From: Henricia sp. BOLD:AAB3569
Taxonomy: Eukaryota; Echinodermata; Asteroidea; Spinulosida; Echinasteridae
Direction of reading: 5' to 3'
NCBI GenBank assembly: GCA_037783545.1
Contig: JBBELK010000001.1
Coordinates: 558,001-622,000 of the forward strand
DNA: 64,000 nucleotides
In this document: piece after piece, positions 55,437-64,000 of the stretch
Numbering within the stretch: position 1 is the first letter of the stretch
How the letters are laid out: every line of letters starts with the position of its first letter
The notes under the pieces: generated by a model
Seen by the model: the letters and a program-made list of their open reading frames with translations, nothing else
What the model was told of the DNA's origin: nothing
The model's database searches: none
Position numbers and translations under genes: made by a program

Positions 55437-56831
55437 GGTACCCCTTTCATGCACTGGATTGTTGTCATTTTGCCTCGAAATTAGAATCACACCCAACTAT
55501 TTCCAGCTAGTTGTTTCCTGTAGTGGTTTTAGATATTCTTGATTAGAAGACAAATAAAAAGCACTACTTACATTGCCGTTTTTGAATCAAAAACGTCTAT
55601 TTCCGACAATCTTCGACGAAGAAATTTCTCGGACTCCTTATCACGATAAAAACGATTGCAAACGTGTAGTTGTGCATTGACGGACGCCCAAAGAGAACGT
55701 CAAACGAAACTGTACATTGTATGCCGCGCCGTATAAATGCGCGTGACATAAGAGCGCCACCCGTACTCTCATTGGGCCTCCGTAGAGGCACACCAACTGT
55801 ACGTTCGCAAAAAAGACCACGTCGAACTTTGGCGCGACTCCACACTAGAATCGATTAGAATGGGTTACCGTCCTGGACACAATAAGAAATCGCAGTGTTC
55901 ACGTATGTTTTCATACGAAAAATGGAATCGATCTGGAATAGAATTTTGATTCTTTTTTGGAATCGGAGTCGACTCCGAAAATGCTGGAGCGCCCCCAAGC
56001 GTTAAGCCTAGCCAACTTTTTTTTAGCTGGTCACATCGTAACAACAGATTCTCTCGTCGAAGATTGTCGGAAATAGACGTTTTTTATTGAAAAACGGCAA
56101 TGTAAGTAGTTCTTTTTTGTTTGTTTTCCAATCAAGAATATCTAAAACCAATGCAGGACACAATCAGCTGGAAATATTTTGGTGTGATTCTAATTTCGAG
56201 GCAAAATTACAACAATCCACTTGATGAAAGGAAAGCTGACTGACTAGCACAAGGTCTGAAGCCATGAACAACACATTGACATTGTTTAGGCCGAGTAAAA
56301 AATAAAACATGTTTCTCGTCCGGGTTTTCAAAAAAAAGGAGGAAGAGGGGCTTTTTATTTTTTAATTTTTATTTTTCAAGATGACTGCCATTAGAGATTT
56401 CTAGGCCGTTGCAGGTAAATAGACTCGTGCGAAGACATATTTAGCGATGATACAGTAGCTACACGATGTAGAAAGTCACCGAGAGAGTCTACATAGAAGA
56501 CTTCGAACTCGCAAGTATTTATTTTCCGACGGATTTGTTGTAGTTTTTAATATTTTTGTCTCATTTTTTGGAAATAAAAAATAAAAAATAAATCCAGGCG
56601 GCCTCAAAAAAGGAAGCGGGAGGGGACGAGAAACATGTATTTTTTTTTATTTTGCCTTAGTGGGTATTTTTTTCGTATACATTGAACAAAGATTTTAAGG
56701 AAATTACCTCCTGAAATCAACACATAATGTAATTTTAAGATATACTTCCCACTAGTCAGTCAGCTTTCCTTTCATACAGTGGATTGTTGTCATTTTTCCT
56801 CCAAATTAGAATCACACCCAAAAATTTCCTC

Positions 56832-57131
56832 CTAGTTGTGTCCTGCAGTGGTTTCAGATGTCCATGATTGGAAAATGATTGAAAGAAAATACTTACAACA
56901 CCGTTTTTGAAGCAAAATTGTTTCCCCAAATGCAAACTGACCGACAGATTTCCTCGTTGACGTGTTAATAATTCTGGAGTTGAGAACCAGCCGAAACCTA
57001 GCACGAAATTCGGGCCGGAATTTCGGCTGGCCGGATTTTGTACATATTGTTATTTTTACGGCTTCCGGAAATGCTCGAAAGGTCAATGGAAAGTTAGGCA
57101 CAATTCTACGCACAGATGCCGCGCTTTTCAA
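56832..57131 (-). other. Mirror open frame, left arm of unit B
   Basis: This frame of about 99 codons contains SVRRIVPNFP, FRAFPEAVKITICTKSGQP and SRIINTSTRKSVGQFAFG. It is about 93 percent identical in protein to the plus-strand frame in the other arm. A GTAAGT donor-like site follows LLQKRC in both. It could be an exon-like remnant of a gene captured by the element, or a frame kept open only because the arms are recent copies. Confidence 0.35.
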
Positions 57132-57246
57132 ATGATTTTGTAAAATCGTAAAAAGGAAAAATTCGAAGTTTTCCCATGACCAAATCTTTCGTGGCGCTTA
57201 TAAAATAAACTTGAGGATATTCTTTACCGATTAGAAGAAAACAATT

Positions 57247-57582
57247 GTGGAATTTTTCCTTTTTACGATTTTACAAAATCATTTGAAAAGCGAGGCATCT
57301 GTGCGTAGAATTGTGCCTAACTTTCCATCGACCTTTCGAGCATTTCCGGAAGCTGTAAAAATAACAATATGTACAAAATCCGGCCAGCCTAAATTCCGGC
57401 CCGAATTTCGTGCTAGGTTCCGGCTGGTTCTCAACTCCAGAATTATTAACACGTCAACGAGGAAATCTGTCGGTCAGTTTGCATTTGGGAGAACAATTTT
57501 GCTTCAAAAACGGTGTTGTAAGTATTTCTTTCCAATCATTTTCCAATCATGGACATCTCAAACCACTGTAGGACACAACTAG
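57247..57582 (+). other. Mirror open frame, right arm of unit B
   Basis: The divergent partner of 56832-57131, separated by a 115-bp spacer. It has the same peptide with L/S, E/R and a few other changes, followed by the same donor-like GTAAGT at about 57520. No known domain is recognised. Confidence 0.35.
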
Positions 57583-58239
57583 GAGGAAATATTTGGGTGT
57601 GATTCAAATTTCCGGGCAAAATGGCAACAATCCACTGTATGAAAGGGGTACCTTCTGTCCCTACGGGATACCCGTAGGGACATAATTATTCTGTCTAACT
57701 TCCCACTTGCACTTTTTGTCGCAAATGTTTTCTTCCTCAAATTGCCTTCAGTAAGTGCACAAGATAACCATTCACTCGCGCGCGCAGCGCCCTCTGTTGT
57801 CGCGCTTATGCACAGACCGCTCGCACATTTTGTGCATTACTTTATGCAGTAATTTTATCATTTATTTATCTCAGAAATGCAACATTTGCGACGGAAGTGT
57901 CAGTGGGAAGTATATCTTAGAATTGAATAAACTATCGATTCCAACATATAAATTTACCCAAATCCGTGTTCAATGTATTTGAAAAAAATACCGTTTAGTG
58001 TGACACAATTACGGACGAGTTGACTTCTGCAATTAAACGTACAAGGGTCGAGTTGGTACAACCATGGAGCTATGGTACGACGGTCGAGTTGGGTACGACG
58101 GTCGCGTTGTTAGGACTAGAGCTGAGTTGGCAAACGGTCGAGTTGACCTGCACCCTTCTGAAACTGTTGAATAAAATGACTTATTAAATTAGAGTAATTT
58201 TAATTTTGCCGTGTGCCATACCTATTTTATGACATCTTG

Positions 58240-58432
58240 GTGGGGCTGAGCCTTGGTCGGGCGTTTGATAGTCCAGCGTACTGTTCTGGCTCCACAGCTA
58301 ATACGTGACTTCACATGGCTACGAGTTTATGCAAATCACCTTCGATATCGCAGCATGGACAACAGGCGTGTTAGCTGTGGAGCCAGTGCCCTGGACTATC
58401 GACGAACGCCTGACCAAGGCTGGCACCTAATG
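58240..58432. mobile_element. Foldback element, about 190 bp
   Basis: CCTTGGTCGGGCGTTTGATA, GTCCAGCGTACTG and TGGCTCCACAGCTAA on the left pair with TTAGCTGTGGAGCCA, GGACTATCGACGAACGCCTG and ACCAAGG on the right. Confidence 0.88.
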
Positions 58433-58479
58433 TAGAAATGGCGCTGGTCCAAAATCCCAAATTGTTTTAACTAATTGCA

Positions 58480-58654
58480 CAACGAACAAGTTAGTTCAAG
58501 TAGAGTTGGTAAATGGTCGGGTTGACTGTAAACCACACAATCTATTGTTGTGCCAGCTCACTCGACTGCTGTCAATGTTGACGAGTGACTTGTTTGCACC
58601 GATGATCAAGAAATGTGTACATTCATTTAGATTTTGTCAACACCGATTTTCTAT
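58480..58654 (+). repeat. Upstream part of the zinc-finger copy 4 leader, left of the insertion
   Basis: ACGAACAAGTTAGTTCAAGT, TTGTTGTGCCAGCTCACTCG, TGTGTACATTCATTTAGATT and TTTGTCAACACCGATTTTCT match 46545-46690 and 49177-49322. The match breaks at 58654 and resumes at 63425. Confidence 0.85.
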
Positions 58655-58768
58655 TACTTAGGTCTGTGCATTTTTGAATAAAAATTGTTTCATTTTCGAT
58701 CGAATATTCAATATTCGATTTTGGCACATCTGAACTCACGGCTCAAAGCAATACACCAGGCTTTTTAG

Positions 58769-58797
58769 GTGATCGGGTTGTTCCCCGATCACCTATT
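58769..58797. repeat. AGGTGATCGGG hairpin
   Basis: AGGTGATCGGG and CCCGATCACCT flank a short TTGTTC loop. A related GATCACC word followed by TTGCGTTTGTAAAAA and ACAAACGCGAAG at 63057-63090 may mark the other end of a nested element. Confidence 0.7.
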
Positions 58798-58929
58798 GCT
58801 ATTGTACGATTTCTTTGTCTTTTTTTTTTTTTTTTCTTTTTCTGCTCAAACGTTTCCAGAGCTTTTCTTCGAAACGGTTCAAGCTATCAACTTGAAACTT
58901 GGTAGGAACATCAACCCCAATGTGAAGGT

Positions 58930-60500
58930 GTGCATACAAGTGTGACGTCACCGTGACGTCATCGGGTATCAAATTACAACAAAAAAATGCCCAAAATATG
59001 CATGTTTTAAAATGCTTCCGTCTGGAAAACCACGTGACTCATGATCTTCGTATTTGGCAGGCTTATATATCAGATCATGGCCAACAATTTTCTTTGTGTG
59101 GGCATTTTCATCTGACCCTTCCTTCTGGGGTCAATCTGAGGTCAAAGTTCAACGAAAACGAAAATCTCAATTTTTGCAATTATTGAGCAACAATGCCCAT
59201 CAAACCAAGCTGAATCTTTAAGTAACTAGGTACAGGCATAGGTCCTATGGCAGACTTTCACCAGCGTGTATAATATTATGATGGCATCAAGCGTGACGTC
59301 ATCGTGACGTCATCAAGTATCAAATTACACCCTCCAAAAAACCAAAATATGCATATTTTAAAATGCTTCCGTCTTGAAAACCACGTGACCCAGGATCTTC
59401 GTATTTGGCAGGTTTATAGATGACATTCCGTGCTACAATTTTCTTTGTGTGGGCATTTTCATCTGACCCTTCCTTCTGGGGTCAATTGGAGGTCAAAGTT
59501 CAACGAAACTGAGAATCTCAGTTTTTACACTTACCAGCAACAATGCCTATCAAACCAAGCTGAATCGTTAGTAAATTAGATACAGACATAGGCCCTACGG
59601 CAGACTTCCACCAGAATGCATAGTATCATGATGGCATCAAGTGTGACGTAATCATGACGTCATCAGGTGTCAAATTACAAAAATTCAAAGGTTATTATTT
59701 CAAAAATTCATATCTCAAGAACCGTAATAGATACTTGAACAATTCTTTCACAACATGATCAGTCTAAATGAACTGAACAAATCATACAATGTCATGACCC
59801 CTGTGTGACGCCTACTTCCGGTCCAAACCGGAAGTTGTTCGAAAATGTGCATTTTTGTAAGCGTTTTGAATGCAAATAGATTCAAAGTGGTAGTGAATTT
59901 GACCATATTTCTACGGAACGAAATGTTTCCACACATTTGGACTTTTTGAATATACCATTGGTGACGTCATCACATGGACGGTAGTTACGTAATGTGGTGT
60001 CAAAATACGCAAATTTGGAGCTGAATTGTTTTAAAATGCTGTATCTTGAGAACTACAGCAGATATTTGCATGATTCTTTCGCCACATTTAAGAACTTGAC
60101 GTTTATCAAATTGTTGAACAATTTGTGCACAACATTGTGACGTCATGATATCGTCACAGGTGTCAAATTACAAAAATTAAATGGTTATTATTTCAAAAAT
60201 TCATATCTCAAGAATCGTAATAGATACTTGAACAATTCTTTCACAGCATGATAGGTCGCAATGAACTGAACAAATCATACAATGGCATGACCCCTGTGTG
60301 ACCCAAACCTGCGGTCCAAACCGGAAGAGGTTCGAAAATGTACACTTTTTTAGCACTTTGAATGCAAATAGAGCCAAAGTGGTAGGGAATTTGACCATAG
60401 TTCTACGGAACGAAATGTTCCCTCACATGTGGACTTTATGACTACATATATACCACTGATGACGTCATCACGTGCACGGTGGTTACGTAATGTGGAGAAA
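58930..60500. repeat. Roughly 350-bp tandem repeat with paired GACGTCA sites
   Basis: GTGTGACGTCACCGTGACGT then CATCGGGTATCAAATTACA occurs near 58940, 59292, 59640 and (changed) 60138. Other repeated words are AAAATGCTTCCGTCTnGAAA, CTTCGTATTTGGCAGG, TTCTTTGTGTGGGCATTTTC and GGTCAAAGTTCAACGAAA. ACTTCCGGT, CCAA, ACCGGAAGT (59814-59835) is an inverted repeat like the one in the array at 1-16 kb. Confidence 0.85.
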
Positions 60501-62200
60501 TTATTTGTTGGGTCCCTTGATAATTAAGCTAACTCAGTCGTTTGAGGGCGCTATACCAAGCCTCCACTAATCTGACGATTTGCGCCCATATATAGTGCTC
60601 GACTTCTAATAATAGAACTTGTATCTAGGCGCCTGTCTCGGGTCAGAGGTCATTTATGTATCTTTTTAAGGAGGATGTCTGGGCTACACGGCCAATGATA
60701 TACACGTACGTGCGCGAGTAGTGAATAAGTCAGACAGACGAGACATAATAAGCAGGGCTTGATTTACAACCGAGAAAATTGGACTTTTGAAGATGTAAAA
60801 CTGCTAGTTTCCGTGGCATCATCGCCAGGAAAGTTGAACAAAAACACTAGATAGCACAAGGACATTTACTTTTGGTGACTTAGCTGTTGTATCTTGGGTG
60901 TAATTATGTACGGCTAGCCTTAGTCGGCGGACCAGAGTAAATATGTCTTCTCCCCGAAAACTGTGAATGTGACATGCTGGAAATCGTTGCTGTGTTGGAA
61001 ATAAAATAAACATGGTGAACCGCAACTCAAGTTGACTGGAGCGTCAGTTTATTCTAGATGCACACACAGCCCACAGCCCGCACCAAAATCTTACTATTTT
61101 TCATCTCAAAAATTCATCCACTTTTACCTGTCCAAATCTAACGAGCAACAGTTCATTAGAAAGCTTAGAGTTTCAGTCATTCACTAACGTACATACAACA
61201 GCCGTCGGAGGTATGACCGACAGCCCAGGCTTTTATGAATGAACTACTCTCGCCCCGACCAGCTTTTCCCGAAGCGTTGCGATCGCGAGTATTCGGCCCA
61301 TAAAAATTGCCGCTCGGCTGGGCGCGCATGCACTTCGGGTGCTTTCCGCGGATCCGAATACTTGTGACGTACATGAAAATGGTTTCCCTGAATAGCTGAA
61401 GGGGTACTGTACACGTCATTGCGTCCTCATTATCGGTAGGTGGTCTACAACCGAAGTTACGAAAAAGGGAAAAGTAAACTCAATTTCTTGAGGTGAAATC
61501 TTCATTTTTAAAGGTAGGAGGTTTCACTGAATGAATTTTACATGTCTTAACAATTATTTGTGCGAGTTTGGAATGTTAAATGTGTTTATTTTTTTACGGA
61601 GAGCGTATTTTCTATACCCTTTCAAAAGCTCTTTTGATAGAAACGAACGCCACGCTGTAGGTGTGTGTGTTGGCCTATTGAATGGGGCACTCGCCCGTGA
61701 AAGCACGGCGTGATGCATGGCGTGACCCCGGTCGTTGGAATCTGGTTGTGTCAACCACTAAGTCGTAAAATCATGCTGTTTTGGTAATTTTATAACAAAA
61801 TACACATCTCACATATATGCAGGATATATTTCTAGGGACGTCAGAATTACAATTACAATCGTAGTTCGTACATAGGATGCACAATGCCTTTTTTTGGGCG
61901 ATACCATTATTACTAGAGGTATGTTTTTTTGCGCATTCCTGGAGTTGCAGATCTAAGTAATCAAAATTTAAATTGAATTTGTTTTTTTGGTTGTCGAATT
62001 GATGTTTTATTTTGTTCACTATATCAGCTGTAAATACAATTAAAACAATAAATACAAACCAAACTTTAAGTATTAAAGAGAATAGGCCTACAACTTACAA
62101 GTTTTGAAAAGTCATACTCATAGCCGCCCTAATTGTTTCAGTCAGGTCATTAAAAAAAGAAAAGGAAAAAAAAAGGAGAAAGTTAACTAAATCTTAAGTG
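60501..62200. other. Inside the insertion, no supported gene
   Basis: TATATAGTGC (60590) and GGAAATAAAATAAA (61000) could be promoter and polyadenylation sites of a solo LTR, but I found no matching TG...CA ends. No recognised protein. Confidence 0.4.
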
Positions 62201-62209
62201 AGGGCATGG

Positions 62210-62263
62210 TATAATAAACTATCCTGTTGTCTCTACTTAATAAACTATCCTGTTGTCTCTACT
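62210..62263. repeat. 27-bp tandem duplication
   Basis: AATAAACTATCCTGTTGTCT then CTACTT is present twice, back to back and exact. Confidence 0.9.
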
Positions 62264-62504
62264 TCCAGTATCAAGATTAAAGACTATGGCCGAGCCAGAA
62301 GAAAACCGGGAAAACCCTCCACCTGGAGTATCAGCATCCGCATCCTCCACTTCTTTAAATTGACTTTTGACCTTGAAGATGAGTAATACAATACCTCAAA
62401 TAATGTTACTGGCCTTTATTTATCACTTGTTCAGCTATATCATTGCCAGTAACTGTTATTTCATCTGAAGTTTGTGGAGACGTCAAATTATATTGTTTTC
62501 TTTG

Positions 62505-62592
62505 GAGAAAATGTGCTTGTTTCCATGGCAACCATTAATTTTATTAAAATAAAATGCTTGTTTCCATGGCAACCATTCATTTTATTAAAATA
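62505..62592. repeat. Tandem duplication carrying two X-box-like sites
   Basis: TGCTTGTTTCCATGGCAACC and ATTTTATTAAAATAA occur twice with one T/A change near ATTAATTTT/ATTCATTTT. GTTTCCATGGCAAC matches the RFX X-box palindrome. Confidence 0.88.
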
Positions 62593-63424
62593 ATTTATAC
62601 TTTTTCTGAAAGACCATACCACATTACCCTTATGCAGAAAGTTTTATGAGAATACTTCAATTACAGCAGAGGTTATACTGATTTATGTTACTAAAATCAT
62701 TCAAATTATGTCGTTTTGGGGCCATTGTGGGGTATACGCAGTGAATGTATGGTCGGGCTTCATCGAATGATAGATATTTTAATACATATAACAGGATATC
62801 TCAAAAAGTACTTGTCCGATTTTCTTCATTTAAAGAGCATTGTATTTCTGTCATCAAGACCTTTCATTTGATATATAGTTTGGGTGTTTGGGGCAAGGAA
62901 TAAATTTTGGCCTGAAAACCTAGTAGTACAATTTTAGCGTTGAATAGTCAGAGTCATGTCTTGAGAATTCCAATACTTTTTCAACATCAAACAACTCAAG
63001 TTTTCAAACAATCTCAAAACTGTGTCGTCATCATCATTTCAATGTTTATGTCACCCGATCACCTTGCGTTTGTAAAAAACACAAACGCGAAGCTCTAGTT
63101 ATACCTGAATTTGCCGCCTCAAAAAAAAAAAATCTGTGCTCGAACTATATACATGTACTTTATGTTGTAACTTGCCCGAAGAGGTTTTTGCAGAAATTAT
63201 CGTCGTTTTTCGGCCCTTATAGTACTAGACTTGTGGTTTGACGCAAATATGACATCAAAACAGCCGTTTCTGCAAAGGAATAAAGAATTACTTCTTCCTA
63301 GCTGAAAGACATGTTTGGTTTGAAGTGGTAAAAGCACATACCAAATATTAGATTTGGTAAAATGCTATTCGAATATTCGATAGACTATCGAATATTTGAA
63401 TATTCGATTTGTTAGGCACAGCCT

Positions 63425-63889
63425 GATTTTCTATCGGACTGACTACATACTGCAGCAGGTGACCCATCGGTCTGGTTGGTTGGTAGTGGAGTGCCAGATG
63501 TTGAAGCTGATGTCTTGGGGTACTGTGTCGTGCTTGTGTATTTTGGTGGCATCCTTGATTTGTCTTGGGTGCCATCTGTAGATGAGAAAGATCAGTTGTG
63601 CTGCTTCCTAGATGATGTGGTCTTTGCTGTATCACTGCTGCTTGACTAAAGCTGGTAACATACTGTTGGAAATTTTATGAACTCAAGAAAATTATGAAAA
63701 CACTAAACAAGTTTCTTGCTTTCTTTTTCAAAATTTTCACAGATATATGCTGAAGAGCATCCATGCTTAAAGCGCAGAAAAATCTTTACAGATTTCTGGC
63801 TAGACGTCTTTAACAGCCCCAACAGTCTTTTACGGAGTGCTATAACTACTTGATGAGTCAAACGCTCAAAGTGTAACATTAGCATCACA
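63425..63889 (+). other. Leader of zinc-finger copy 4, right of the insertion
   Basis: It resumes the homology to 46690-47131 and 49322-49764: CTTGGGGTACTGTGTCGTGC, GCATCCTTGATTTGTCTTGG, the CACAG acceptor-like site (63741-63742) and GTCTTTTACGGAGTGCTATA. It is more diverged than copies 2 and 3 are from each other. Confidence 0.88.
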
Positions 63890-64000
63890 ATGAGTCGAAG
63901 AAAAAACACAAAAACCCGTACTGGTGAGCCGCCATATGTATGCAGCCACTGCGATAAGACATTCACACAGAAGGGTAACTTGAAGGTGCACATCAAAACC
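63890..64000 (+). CDS. C2H2 zinc-finger protein, copy 4 (5' end only, runs off the window)
   Basis: The ATG at 63890 opens [17 protein letters not shown], aligned with the starts of copies 2 and 3, followed by the first finger [20 protein letters not shown] up to the window edge. The frame is open for all 37 visible codons. The leader is split upstream by the 4.77-kb insertion, which could cut the gene from its promoter. Number of fingers and integrity are unknown. Confidence 0.85.
   Translation, partial: MSRRKNTKTRTGEPPYVCSHCDKTFTQKGNLKVHIKT

Larger units (their letters stand above)
55088..58152. mobile_element. 3.07-kb palindromic complex bounded by TCAACTCGACCG inverted ends
   Basis: The left end GTCAACTCGACCGTTTGCCA then ACTCGAC and the right end GTCGAGTTGACC with GTTGGCAAACG form the outer inverted repeat. 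Shared inner words are AACAACTCGACCGTCGT and its inverse. Inside are two nested palindromes, unit A (arms 55430-55640 and 56050-56250) and unit B (arms 56755-57130 and 57247-57720). Arms of A and B are related: each has AAAACGG then GTAAGTA and later AGGACACAA and GGTGTGATT. No transposase was seen. Confidence 0.8.
58655..63424. mobile_element. 4.77-kb insertion with hAT-like ends
   Basis: GATTTTCTAT is present on both sides (58645-58654 and 63425-63434), consistent with an 8-bp or slightly longer target duplication. The left end TAGGTCTGTGC and the inverse of the right end, AGGCTGTGCC, are TIR-like. ATTCGAATATTCGAT-like repeats follow both ends. No transposase is seen. It may be a nest of elements, because AGGTGATCGGG hairpin words occur at 58769-58797 and CACCCGATCACC at about 63052. 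Confidence 0.75.

Noticed and set aside
60506..61040. Possible solo LTR (TGTTGGGTCCC start, TATATAGTGC, AATAAAATAAA)
   Set aside because: I could not find a CA end with a matching 4-6 bp target duplication. A search for a second identical copy or internal retroelement would settle it.
62287..62364. 25-codon frame MAEPEENRENPPPG... with a good ATG context
   Set aside because: It ends in TGA with no donor in frame and has no recognised relative. It may be chance, or part of an old exon.

Overview
The window looks like nuclear DNA from a marine deuterostome invertebrate, most likely an echinoderm. The reasons are spliced and intronless animal genes (a CHMP1 ESCRT-III gene, a TSSK4-like kinase, a C2H2 zinc-finger cluster), TTAGGG-type telomeric repeats, and very many short foldback elements and tRNA-derived SINEs. 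The taxon is my inference from repeat style, not a match to a reference.

Layout. 1-16.39 kb is one higher-order tandem array that starts before the window. Its units are mostly about 1.44 kb, each made of three roughly 413-bp monomers plus an A-rich header with two conserved inverted repeats. It has no credible gene, but it is dense in motifs that match transcription-factor consensus sites (DR1, CRE, ETS palindrome). 16.4-25.6 kb is repeat-rich intergenic DNA. 25.67-26.71 kb is an intact intronless protein kinase of the TSSK family. 27-32 kb is intergenic with many palindromes and foldback elements. 32.58-39.84 kb on the minus strand is a seven-exon CHMP1 gene that I reconstructed exon by exon (203 codons, closed frame, consensus splice sites, one GC-AG intron). 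Its introns are full of mobile elements, including a 617-bp palindrome ending 28 bp from the exon-1 splice donor.

40.7-53.1 kb holds a SINE broken by two later insertions, then three tandemly duplicated C2H2 zinc-finger genes in different states of decay: one 5'-degraded, one 3'-degraded, one with 15 intact fingers. The start of a fourth copy runs off the right edge. A 400-bp inverted repeat pair flanks the three-gene cluster. 55.1-58.15 kb is an unusual palindromic complex bounded by inverted copies of a TCAACTCGACCG repeat. It has four related arms, each ending in the same kind of splice-donor-like GTAAGT. 58.65-63.42 kb is a 4.77-kb insertion that splits the upstream region of the fourth zinc-finger gene. 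It carries another CRE-rich tandem repeat that shares motifs with the array at 1-16 kb.

The genes do not form a pathway. CHMP1 acts in ESCRT-III membrane remodelling, the kinase is of a family linked to male germ cells, and the zinc-finger cluster is a fast-evolving DNA-binding family.
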